A stretch of 64,000 nucleotides of DNA from Dokdonella immobilis (lineage in GTDB: Bacteria > Pseudomonadota > Gammaproteobacteria > Xanthomonadales > Rhodanobacteraceae): NCBI RefSeq assembly GCF_900115085.1, contig NZ_FOVF01000010.1:1-64000 (forward strand), given 5' to 3'. Within the stretch, counting starts at the first letter, position 1. Every line of letters starts with the position of its first letter. Shown here piece by piece: positions 56,734 to 64,000 of the stretch. The translations under genes and the position numbers were made by a program. The notes below the pieces were generated by a model. It made no database searches and was not told the DNA's origin. It saw only the letters and a program-made list of their open reading frames with translations.

Positions 56734-57483
56734 TCACCGCGGCTCTCGGGCAATGGCGATGCCGGCGGCGATCAGGGCGTCGTGCAGGGCCCGTGCGAAT
56801 TCGCTCGCATGGGTGCCGTCGCCATGCAGGCAGAGCGTATCGGCGCGCAGCGTCAGCGCTTCGCCCTCGAGGGTCGTGACCATCCCGTGCTGCACGATTG
56901 AAATCGCCTGCTGCACGGCGGCTGCGAGGTCGGTGATGACCGCGCCTTCGGTGCCACGAGCGGCGAGCTGGCCGTTGCCCAGATAGCGACGGTCGGCGAA
57001 GGCTTCATGGGCGACCTGCAGGCCTGCGCGTTCGCCAGCCCGCGGCAGTTCGCTGCCGGCCAGACCGACCAGGATCAGTCGCGCATCGAACCGGGCGACG
57101 GCGCGTGCGATGGTCTCGGCGAGACCTCGATCGCGGGCCGCCTGATTGTAGAGCGCACCATGCGGCTTGACGTGGATTAGGGTGACCGCTTCCTCGACGG
57201 CGATCGCCGCCAGTCGCTGCAACTGCGCGTCGATCGTTTGCGCAACCTCGGCATGCGGCAGGTCCAGTTCGCGTCGACCGAAGTGCCCGGGATCGGCATG
57301 TCCGGGATGCGCGCCGGCCTTGACTCCGAAGCGCCGGCACAGGCGCAGGGTCTCGCGCATGCTCGCTTCGTCGCCGGCGTGGCCGCCGCAGGCGATGTTG
57401 GCCGAACTGATCCACGGCATGATCGCCAGGTCGTGGCCGCAGCCTTCGCCGAGATCGCAGTTGAGGTCGATGGACGGTGGCAT
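56734..57483 (-). CDS. pxpA: 5-oxoprolinase subunit PxpA (LamB/YcsF)
   Basis: Part of the ATP-dependent complex PxpABC that hydrolyses pyroglutamate to glutamate. The 249-residue protein has the family signature DLNCDLGEGCGHD with acidic residues, ANIACGGHAGDEASMRET, GAHPGHADPGHFGRRE and HVKPHGALYNQA, typical of a TIM-barrel-like hydrolase. Length is normal. It is separated from pxpC by 132 bases while the other pxp genes overlap, so a second promoter could lie in that gap. Confidence 0.95.
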   Translation of the reverse strand: MPPSIDLNCDLGEGCGHDLAIMPWISSANIACGGHAGDEASMRETLRLCRRFGVKAGAHPGHADPGHFGRRELDLPHAEVAQTIDAQLQRLAAIAVEEAVTLIHVKPHGALYNQAARDRGLAETIARAVARFDARLILVGLAGSELPRAGERAGLQVAHEAFADRRYLGNGQLAARGTEGAVITDLAAAVQQAISIVQHGMVTTLEGEALTLRADTLCLHGDGTHASEFARALHDALIAAGIAIAREPR

Positions 57484-57615
57484 GCCAGTGCTCCGGTGTT
57501 CATTTCGCAGGCGGACCGAATGCCGGTGCCTGCCGGAATTTCGTCGCCGCCGGCGCAGGCGCGATCTCCGAGACTAGGCAATGGCCGGGGCGCGCGCAAC
57601 GCATCGCGGGATTGC

Positions 57616-58587
57616 TCAACGTAGTTCGTTGAGCGCTGGCGCCTGGTCGATCGCAATGGCCATGCGGGCCAGGCGTTGGCGCTGGTCGTTGTGCAGGTGT
57701 TGGGCCATCGCCCGAGTGCACGGCAGCAGGCGCAGGCTCTCGCCAGGGCGCAGCTGGGCCAGGCGCGGCAGGTCGGTAGCGATCGCGTGCGCAATGCGCG
57801 GATAGCCACCATGGGTTTGTGCGTCGGCCAGCAGCAGGATCGGATTGCCGTCAGGTGGAAGCTGCAACGTTCCCGGCATGACCGGTTCGGACACGCGCTC
57901 GCCCGCGTCGGCCAGTGCCAGGCAGGGTCCCTGCAGCCGCAAGCCCTGCCGATTGCTTGCCGCGCCGACCTGCCATTCTCCGGCAAACAACTGCTGCGGC
58001 TCGCGCAGGGCATCGTGCCCGGCCAGCACGCGCACCACGGCGGGCTGGTTGAAGTCTAGGTCGGGTGCGGGATCGATCCAGCGTCGGTCGATTTCGAACC
58101 GATTCAGCGCGCGATGATGACCGGCCTTGATCGCCAGCACGTCGCCGGCCGCCAAGGCACGGCCGTCGAGCCCACCGAAGCCGGCGCGCAGGTCGGTGCT
58201 GCGGCTGCCCAGCACCGGCGCCAGGTCGAAGCCGCCGGCGACGGCCAGGTAGGCGCGTGCGCCGCGCCGGCAGGCGCCGAGCTTGAGTACGCTGCCTTCT
58301 TCCAGGTCGACGCGTCGCCAGCCGGGCACTTCCCGGCCATCCGCCGTTGCCTCGATCTGCGCGCCGCACAGGGCGATCCGCGCCGCCCGCGCGAGTTGCA
58401 GCGTCGGTCCGGTCAGGCAGATCTCGATGACAGCTTCGCCATCGGCGTTGCCGACCAGCCGGTTGGCGATCATGGAAGAGAACGGGTCGAGCGCGCCCGC
58501 GCTGCCGACGCCGAGATGCCGGTAGCCTGGCCGACCCCGGTCCTGGATGGTCGTCTGCAGGCCGGCCGCGAGGATGCCGATGCTCAA
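57616..58587 (-). CDS. pxpC: 5-oxoprolinase subunit PxpC (KipA)
   Basis: Biotin-independent carboxyltransferase-like subunit of the 5-oxoprolinase complex, called KipA in Bacillus. The 323 residues begin ILAAGLQTTIQDRGRPGYRHLGV (core TTIQDRGRPG) and continue with ALDPFSSMIANRLVGN and YLAVAGGFDLAPVLGSRSTD. These match the AHS2 domain. It overlaps pxpB by four bases. PxpB and PxpC form the ATP-using part that activates pyroglutamate for PxpA. Confidence 0.94.
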   Translation of the reverse strand: MSIGILAAGLQTTIQDRGRPGYRHLGVGSAGALDPFSSMIANRLVGNADGEAVIEICLTGPTLQLARAARIALCGAQIEATADGREVPGWRRVDLEEGSVLKLGACRRGARAYLAVAGGFDLAPVLGSRSTDLRAGFGGLDGRALAAGDVLAIKAGHHRALNRFEIDRRWIDPAPDLDFNQPAVVRVLAGHDALREPQQLFAGEWQVGAASNRQGLRLQGPCLALADAGERVSEPVMPGTLQLPPDGNPILLLADAQTHGGYPRIAHAIATDLPRLAQLRPGESLRLLPCTRAMAQHLHNDQRQRLARMAIAIDQAPALNELR

Positions 58588-59279
58588 CGCGGCGGCTCCG
58601 TCTTCGCGGTGTCCGAGATGAAGCTTACGGTGTCACCGGGACCGAGCAATGCCGGTGGATCGCGTGCCGCATCGAAAAGATCCACGCCGGTGCGTCCGAT
58701 GATCTGCCAGCCGCCGGGCCCGCGTCGCGGATAGATGCCGGTCTGTGCACCGCCGATGCCAACGCTGCCGGCGGTGACATCGGTTCGCGGTGTGGCCCGG
58801 CGTGGCATGGCCAGCTGGCGATCCATGCCGATCAGATACGGAAAGCCGGCGGCAAAGCCGAGCATGGCCACCCGGTAGGTCGCCTCGGTGTGGCGCCGGA
58901 TCACTTCGTCGGTGTCGATCCCGGCGTGCCGGGCGACGGCCTCGAGATCGGGTCCGTCGCTGCCGCCGTAGCGAACCGGAATGACGTGATGGCGGCCTGG
59001 TGCTTCCTTCGGGCTGCGGATTTCGCCTGCAGCACGAGCGGCAAGCCAGCGACGCACGGCCTCGAGCGGTTCGCTCTCGCCGGCCAGCGCCTCGAGGTCG
59101 ATGCACAGGGCCAGCGTCGCAAAGGCCGGCACGATGTCGAGCAGCCAGCCGGGGCGATCGTGTCCAAGTTCGCCAGCCAGGGCGTGCACGCGAGCGTTAA
59201 GGTCGGGATCGAGGGTATTGCCGAAGCGCAGCAGCAACGCATTCTCGCCGAGGTCCTCGATGGCGAAGCCGGTGCTCAC
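58584..59279 (-). CDS. pxpB: 5-oxoprolinase subunit PxpB (KipI)
   Basis: AHS1-family subunit of the 5-oxoprolinase complex, related to the Bacillus KinA inhibitor KipI. The 231 residues include HVIPVRYGGSDGPDLEAVA, TYRVAMLGFAAGFPYLIGMD (core FAAGFPYLIG) and GSVGIGGAQTGIYPRRGPGG. The last is the substrate-proximal loop shared by all PxpB. It overlaps the HIT gene by four bases and pxpC by four bases, so it sits in the middle of the operon. Confidence 0.94.
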   Translation of the reverse strand: MSTGFAIEDLGENALLLRFGNTLDPDLNARVHALAGELGHDRPGWLLDIVPAFATLALCIDLEALAGESEPLEAVRRWLAARAAGEIRSPKEAPGRHHVIPVRYGGSDGPDLEAVARHAGIDTDEVIRRHTEATYRVAMLGFAAGFPYLIGMDRQLAMPRRATPRTDVTAGSVGIGGAQTGIYPRRGPGGWQIIGRTGVDLFDAARDPPALLGPGDTVSFISDTAKTEPPR

Positions 59280-59701
59280 CCCTGCAGATGCTTTTCCAGC
59301 AGGGTGATCCGCTCGACCAGCGCTTCGGGTGCATAGGGTCGCGATTCGACCTTGCCCCAGACCGGCGCCGGCCAGGCAGGATCGTCCTCGAAACGCGCGA
59401 TCACATGCACGTGCAACTGCGCCACCACATTGCCGAGGGCGGCCACGTTGAGCTTGTGCGGGCGCACCGCATCGCGCAGCAGGCGCGATGCCCGGTCGAT
59501 TTCATCGCACAGCGCGTGTCGCTGCCCGACGTCGAGATCGATGAGATCGCGCGCCCCGGGCACGCGCGGAACCAGCACCAGCCAGGGATAGTGGCTGTCG
59601 TCCATCAGGCGCAGTTCGCAAAGCGCCAGGCGCGCCAATGGATGGGAATCCGCGGCGAGCCGCGGATCGAGCGTGAACGGGACAGGGGCAGCCTGCTTCA
59701 T
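59276..59701 (-). CDS. HIT-family protein
   Basis: Histidine-triad nucleotide-binding hydrolase or transferase of 141 residues. The active site appears as QLHVHVIARF, giving the HxHx histidines, preceded by NVVAQLH. A tryptophan-rich loop (PAWPAPVW) follows. Substrates in this family are dinucleotides or aminoacyl-AMP. It overlaps both neighbours by four bases. A link to pyroglutamate metabolism is not evident. Confidence 0.88.
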   Translation of the reverse strand: MKQAAPVPFTLDPRLAADSHPLARLALCELRLMDDSHYPWLVLVPRVPGARDLIDLDVGQRHALCDEIDRASRLLRDAVRPHKLNVAALGNVVAQLHVHVIARFEDDPAWPAPVWGKVESRPYAPEALVERITLLEKHLQG

Positions 59702-60366
59702 GGCGATATCAGTGTGCGTTCGAAGAAATCCAGCGTGCGTTCGAAGGCGAGCTGCGCACTGGGCGCATGATAGTCCTTGCGACGATCGCAGTTGAAACCG
59801 TGCCCAGCCGGATAGACGTGGATTTCGGCGTTGGGCAGCAGTTCCCGGTGCCTTTGCACGGCGGCCGCGGGAATCGAATGGTCGAACTCGCCGAAATGAA
59901 ACTGCACAGGCGCGGTGAGCGGTTCGTGGAGGTACTGGACGTTCCTCGCGCCGTAGTAGCTGACTGCCGGAAGTCCGAGTCGCATCGCCGCCAGCAGGGC
60001 GATGCTGCCGCCCCAGCAGTAGCCGACCACGCCGATGCGCCCGGCCGAACGAATCGCATCGGCGGCGCTGCCGACGTCAGACACGGCCCGTTCCGCGCCG
60101 AGTTCGTCGACCAGGGCTCGGCCCCTGGCGACGCCGTGCGCGTCATAGTCGAGTTCGACGCCACTTTCCAGATGATCGAAGAACGCCGGCGCGATGGCCA
60201 CGTAGCCATGCTCGGCAAAGCGATCGGCGACGCTTCGGATATGCGCGTTGACGCCGAAGATTTCCTGGACGACGACAATGCCGGCTTTCGGTGTTCCGGT
60301 CGGCGTTGCGCGATAGGCGCCGATGCACTGCATGCCGCTGCTATTGAGATGTAGGGTCTCGCCCAC
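59698..60366 (-). CDS. Dienelactone hydrolase family protein
   Basis: Alpha/beta hydrolase of 222 residues with the dienelactone-hydrolase triad Cys117 (GYCWGG), Asp162 (GEFDHSIP) and His189 (PAGHGFN), and the oxyanion-helping Glu in VQEIFGVN. It is cytoplasmic (no signal). The enzyme class hydrolyses cyclic esters and many small esters. It overlaps the cyclase gene by 26 bases upstream and the HIT gene by four downstream. No aromatic degradation genes are near, so it may be a general esterase here. Confidence 0.88.
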   Translation of the reverse strand: MGETLHLNSSGMQCIGAYRATPTGTPKAGIVVVQEIFGVNAHIRSVADRFAEHGYVAIAPAFFDHLESGVELDYDAHGVARGRALVDELGAERAVSDVGSAADAIRSAGRIGVVGYCWGGSIALLAAMRLGLPAVSYYGARNVQYLHEPLTAPVQFHFGEFDHSIPAAAVQRHRELLPNAEIHVYPAGHGFNCDRRKDYHAPSAQLAFERTLDFFERTLISP

Positions 60367-62470
60367 GGATCAGCTCCTCGATCGGATGCATGGCCCGGCT
60401 GAACAGGGCAACGCGGTTGCGGCCCGCCGCCTTGGCCCGGTACATGGCCTGGTCGCCGGCGTCGAACAGGGCATCGACACTGGCCTCTTCGAGGGCCGGC
60501 AAATCGGCGAGCCGGACCACGCCGATGCTGACCGTTACCGCAATGCCATGCGTGGGCAGTCGCGACAGCGACTCCTGCACCTGGCTGCGTATCGCTTCGG
60601 CCACACCAACCGCCGCCAGCGCGCGCTCGCCCTCGAGGACCACGATGAATTCCTCGCCACCGAAGCGACCGATGATGTCGCCATGCTCGAGGCATTGGCG
60701 GATCGCGGCAATGCCTTCGACCAGGACGCGATCGCCGAACAGGTGTCCGAGTTGGTCGTTGACCTGCTTGAACGAGTCGTAGTCGATGACCAGTACCGCC
60801 AGCGATCGACGGGCCGCGATGCTCGTGGCCAGCATGCGTCCGACCTGTTCGCGAAGATGGGATCGATTGTAGACGCCGGTGAGGGGGTCGGTGATCGCGG
60901 CCTGATAGAGCTGCGAGGCACGCTCCTCGAGTCGGGAGTTGGCCTCGGCGAGCGCCTTGCTCTGCTGGTCGATCTCCGAATTTTTCAGGCGCAGGGTTCG
61001 ATTGAGCCGGGAAATGCCGTTGAACCGCCAGGTGATCAGCAGCAAGGCCAGGCCCAGGCTGGTCAGGGCGACCAGGCCGAGGCGCTTTTCGATTTCCTGC
61101 TTTTCGAGCCGGGCATTCTGCAGTTCGTTGTCCTTCTGCAGCAGGGTCAGGTCCTTCTCGGCTTCGGCCCGGGCATGGCGGGCCTGCAGGTCGCTGAGCT
61201 GCCTCCCGGCGCGCGTGCCCAGCAGCAGTTCGCGCTGTTCCGCATAGCGCCGCAGAAAACGCAGCGCGCCTTCGGGATCGTGCTCGGCCAACGCGATCTT
61301 TTCGCGGACGGCATAGGCCTGGACAAGTTGCGGTCTCAGCAGGGCCTTCTCGAGGCCGGCGATCGCTTCGTCGATCATGCCGCGGGCGCGCAACGAATCG
61401 TGTCGGACCTGGCTGATCTCGGCCAGGTGCAGCAGCGCGCGAGAAACGATCTCGTGCTGGTCCAGTTCGCGACCGATCTCCAGAGCCCCTTCGAGCTGTT
61501 GCACGGACTCCTCGTTGCGCCCGAGTCCGAACAGGGCGCGGCCGGTCTCGAGTCGCTCGAGGCCCTGGTTCGCGCGATTGCCGAGGGCGAGATCGATCTG
61601 CAGCGCTTCGCTGGCGGCCGATAGCGCCGCGGCGTGCTCGCCGATATCGTTGAGCAGGCTGGCGTAGCTGCCGAGAACAGGCGCGTAGGTCTCCGGATTG
61701 GCCAGCCGGTCGACGCTGGCCAGCGCGCGTTCGAAGTAGCTGCGCGCCGTGGCCTCGTCTTCGATTTCACGATAGAGCAGGGCGACGTTGCGCAGGCTGG
61801 TTTCGAGCCGGTCGCCGATGCGCTCACGGATCGCCAGTGCATCGAGTTGCAGCTCGAGGGCGCGGGCAAAGTCGCCGCGATCTCGCAGGACGGTTCCGAA
61901 ATTGCTGAGGATCAAGGCCTTGCGAAAGTCGTTGCTGCTGTCGGCGAGCAGTCCGATCGCGGTCTCGTAGCTATTCAGTGCTGCGTCGAGGTCACCCTGG
62001 CGGCGCGCGAGGATTCCGAAGTAGCCGTGCGCCGATGCTTCGTACTCCTTGACCCCGGCGATTCGAGCCGTGTCGAGCAGGCGCGAGGCCAGTTCGCGCG
62101 AACGCGCGTAGTCGCTCAACAGCAATGCATCCTCGGTCTCGCGCTCGAGCGCATACATGGCTTCGGACAGATCGCCTTGCGCACGCGCCATGGTCTCGAC
62201 CTGATGCCAGGCTTCGCCAGCGGCGGCGACGGCATGCAGGGCGGACATGGCATGCGCTTCGATGCGGGCCAGGGCAAACTCGCCGCGGGAGCCGAGGATG
62301 GCTCCGCCGACGAGGATCAGGCCCTCGAACAGCGAGTCGAGGGTTTTCGCCACGCCGCGCGTGTCCACCGCTGCCGCAGCGACAGGAACGCCCGCGACGA
62401 CGGTTTCGGCAGCCGAAGCGGGCAGCATGCCGATACCGAGCAGGAAGGCGAGCAATGGCTTGTGGTTCAT
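60341..62470 (-). CDS. TPR-containing diguanylate cyclase
   Basis: A 709-residue signal protein. It starts with a signal-like sequence (LLAFLLGIGMLPASA), then a long TPR-like region (about 50-480: repeats such as SAHGYFGILARRQGDLDAAL, core YFGILARRQG), placed in the periplasm, a helix LVALTSLGLALLLITWRF, a coiled coil, and a C-terminal GGDEF domain with the active motif GGEEF and RFGGEEFIVV. The domain should make cyclic-di-GMP. Upstream ATG at 62470 was chosen because it opens the signal. It heads the nine-gene leftward run, a notable place for a cyclase. Confidence 0.87.
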   Translation of the reverse strand: MNHKPLLAFLLGIGMLPASAAETVVAGVPVAAAAVDTRGVAKTLDSLFEGLILVGGAILGSRGEFALARIEAHAMSALHAVAAAGEAWHQVETMARAQGDLSEAMYALERETEDALLLSDYARSRELASRLLDTARIAGVKEYEASAHGYFGILARRQGDLDAALNSYETAIGLLADSSNDFRKALILSNFGTVLRDRGDFARALELQLDALAIRERIGDRLETSLRNVALLYREIEDEATARSYFERALASVDRLANPETYAPVLGSYASLLNDIGEHAAALSAASEALQIDLALGNRANQGLERLETGRALFGLGRNEESVQQLEGALEIGRELDQHEIVSRALLHLAEISQVRHDSLRARGMIDEAIAGLEKALLRPQLVQAYAVREKIALAEHDPEGALRFLRRYAEQRELLLGTRAGRQLSDLQARHARAEAEKDLTLLQKDNELQNARLEKQEIEKRLGLVALTSLGLALLLITWRFNGISRLNRTLRLKNSEIDQQSKALAEANSRLEERASQLYQAAITDPLTGVYNRSHLREQVGRMLATSIAARRSLAVLVIDYDSFKQVNDQLGHLFGDRVLVEGIAAIRQCLEHGDIIGRFGGEEFIVVLEGERALAAVGVAEAIRSQVQESLSRLPTHGIAVTVSIGVVRLADLPALEEASVDALFDAGDQAMYRAKAAGRNRVALFSRAMHPIEELIRGRDPTSQ

Positions 62471-62710
62471 GGACCAACCCGAAGCATCGAGCGGATATCC
62501 CGGAGACTGCGCAATCAGGTGAATGCTATCGCGTTTGCATGCCGGGCGAATCCCGGCAGGGGGCTTTTCCCGCAATCCGAGGCACATCCGTTATCGGCAG
62601 CGCCGGGAGCGGCTAGACTTCGCGGTCGTGCAGGCGACTTGCAGGAGTTGCCGCGTCGCGCATTTCCCTGTCGATGCCTGAACCCGTCCCCAAGGCCGGC
62701 GATCCAGCCC
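62471..62710. other. Divergent gap between cyclase and DUF3025 genes
   Basis: A 240-base gap with no supported gene. It should contain the promoters of both the nine-gene leftward operon and the DUF3025 gene. No strong box pair was found on either strand. Confidence 0.5.
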
Positions 62711-63559
62711 ATGTCGGATGACCCATTGAAGATCCCCCAGTCCTTCGTGTTCGATCGACCCCCTCTGGCGGATTGGGCGAGCGAATTCGCGAGCCTGTCG
62801 CCGGGCCAGCGCTGGCCATCGATCGTCGAGCTCGAAGAACTTCGCGTTCAACGCGAACGCAGCGACGGCATCCCGCGACCGCATTTCGTTGCCCAGTCGC
62901 GCGCGCTCCTCGCCGACGGGCTGCACTACGAGGAACGCATCCGCGGTGGCCGCGTCGCAACCCGGGAAGACAACTGGCACGACCTGTTGAATGCCCTGGT
63001 CTGGCTGCGCTATCCACGCACGAAGTCAGCCCTCAACGAGGCGCAGTGCGTCGACATCGGAAGGGTCGGTGCTCGCCAGCGTACGCGCGCCCAATGCGCC
63101 ATGACCCATTTCGATGAAGCGGGTGCGATCGTGCTGTGCAGCGATCCGGAACTGGTCGCGCTGTGGGACCAGCACGACTGGCATGGTCTCTTCTGGCGCC
63201 GGCGCGATGCCTGGAACGTGCGCATCGCGGTGCTCGTCTTCGGTCATGCCATCCTCGAGCTCGCCTTGCAGGCGGAGCGATTCCTGGTCGCCAAGTGCAT
63301 CGCCCTGGCGGCGACGGCCGAGCAGGTTGCGCGGGTTGCGGCGAATACCGATGAAGGCCACGCCATGGTCGATGCGCGGGTCGCCGCCGCGATCGCCGCC
63401 GGGACCCATCTGCGCGATCCGCAGGAGCTGCGCCCGCTGCCGCTATCCGGTATCCCCGGCTGGAATCCCCGTTCCGAAGACGAATCCTTCTTTGCCGACG
63501 CGCCGTGCTTCCGGCCATTGCGCGCCGATCGCCGCTATCCGCAACCGGATCAGGCCTGA
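62711..63559 (+). CDS. DUF3025 protein
   Basis: A 282-residue protein of the DUF3025 family, found widely in beta- and gammaproteobacteria. Characteristic text: HYEERIRGGRVATREDNWHDLLNALVWLRYP (core NWHDLLNALVWLRYP), MTHFDEAGAIVLC, and ending GIPGWNP. No catalytic site can be named; the role is unknown. The start ATG at 62711 gives the family N-terminus (MSDDPLKIPQSFVFDR); the open frame runs further upstream to 61634 through the antisense of the cyclase gene, which is not coding. It is cytoplasmic with no membrane segment. Confidence 0.85.
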   Translation: MSDDPLKIPQSFVFDRPPLADWASEFASLSPGQRWPSIVELEELRVQRERSDGIPRPHFVAQSRALLADGLHYEERIRGGRVATREDNWHDLLNALVWLRYPRTKSALNEAQCVDIGRVGARQRTRAQCAMTHFDEAGAIVLCSDPELVALWDQHDWHGLFWRRRDAWNVRIAVLVFGHAILELALQAERFLVAKCIALAATAEQVARVAANTDEGHAMVDARVAAAIAAGTHLRDPQELRPLPLSGIPGWNPRSEDESFFADAPCFRPLRADRRYPQPDQA

Positions 63560-63761
63560 GCGCCTGTTGCATGGCGCCTGTCGGGAACTTTTCGCCCCTT
63601 CCTGCTGTACATTGCGCATCGCTCGCGATCCCTGGCGTGTTCCGCTCCGGTTGACTCTCCCCGGCGGATTCCAACGCCCGGGCCTGTGCCGCGATGGACC
63701 AGTCGAACGTTTCGCGGCAACAGCGAAGCGCACGGAAACTTGCAAACAAGGTGATTCGACG
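63560..63761. other. Gap before the ABC transporter gene
   Basis: A 202-base stretch with no gene, repeat or terminator that I can support. It should hold the promoter of the ABC transporter operon. Confidence 0.45.
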
Positions 63762-64000
63762 ATGATAGAAACCCAAGCTCTGGGAAAGCGGTACGGCGAC
63801 TTCGTCGCCGTGGATGGCATCACGTTCAAGGTCGAACCCGGGCAGGTGCTCGGATTCCTCGGCCCGAATGGCGCCGGCAAGTCGACCACGATGAAGATGA
63901 TCGCCGGCTTCCTCGCGCCGACTTCGGGCAGCGCGCGGGTCTGCGGTTTCGACGTCGAGGAACAGTCGCTCGAAGCACGCCGGGTCGTCGGCTATCTGCC
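63762..64000 (+). CDS. ABC transporter ATP-binding protein, cut by window end
   Basis: The first 79 codons of an ABC ATPase, cut by the window end. The start MIETQALGKRYGDFVAVDG leads to Walker A GPNGAGKSTTMKM at about 38-50 and then PTSGSARVCG. The text resembles ABC-2 type exporters such as the GldA/NatA group. The signature and Walker B lie beyond the end. The ATG at 63762 has no strong ribosome site but begins the family N-terminus. A permease gene should follow outside the window. Confidence 0.85.
   Translation, partial: MIETQALGKRYGDFVAVDGITFKVEPGQVLGFLGPNGAGKSTTMKMIAGFLAPTSGSARVCGFDVEEQSLEARRVVGYL

Noticed and set aside
61634-63559. A 641-codon frame that would extend the DUF3025 protein at its N-terminus
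   Set aside because: The added part is antisense to the diguanylate cyclase; family homology begins at 62711.

Overview
The window is about 64 kb of high-GC DNA from a gammaproteobacterium, most likely the order Lysobacterales (Xanthomonadales; perhaps Rhodanobacteraceae). The grounds are GC-rich coding bias, intergenic palindromes of the GCGGCTTCAGCCGC type, an rnfB gene joined to nth without the other rnf genes, and the order trxB, ftsK, lolA, rarA, serS. This placement is inference from pattern recognition, not from a database search.

Layout. 1-17.8 kb: the trxB, ftsK, lolA, rarA, serS backbone known from E. coli, with ald where E. coli has lrp. It is opened between lolA and rarA by a MerR-controlled copper-type ATPase operon, a field of repeats, and a DUF2141 plus carotenoid oxygenase pair. 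dacB and a small membrane protein lie between rarA and serS. 17.7-19.8 kb: a tRNA-Ser(UGA) followed at once by three overlapping low-GC genes (STAS-like/GHKL ATPase, DUF4325 STAS-like protein, small membrane protein). This is the clearest horizontally acquired and least understood piece. 20-27.7 kb: a lipoprotein, chromate transporter with an adjacent MocR-type regulator, secreted NTF2-like protein, fluoride channel crcB with a DUF190 partner, TSUP permease and an unknown gene.

27.8-38 kb: an acetate-scavenging locus: MHS transporter and DcaP-like porin facing acs, a LuxR-type regulator (CrbR/ErdR-like) and a 1186-residue solute symporter-sensor kinase hybrid (CrbS/MxtR-like). Two short elements with inverted terminal repeats lie between regulator and kinase. 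38-45.5 kb: a phosphate locus pstSCAB-phoU, with an OprP/OprO-type porin behind a good Pho-box match; fmdB-like and rnt-like genes lie between them. 45.6-54.3 kb: an overlapping DUF2007-like gene, rnfB and nth; metG; mrp, a DUF1287 gene and dcd; then three small exported proteins.

54.3-62.5 kb: nine codirectional, mostly overlapping leftward genes: a TPR-GGDEF diguanylate cyclase, dienelactone hydrolase, HIT protein, pxpB, pxpC, pxpA, DUF969, DUF979 and pcp. Together they read as a pathway that frees pyroglutamate from peptides (Pcp), moves it (DUF969/DUF979, inferred) and hydrolyses it to glutamate (PxpABC). The window ends with a DUF3025 gene and the first 239 bases of an ABC transporter ATPase gene.
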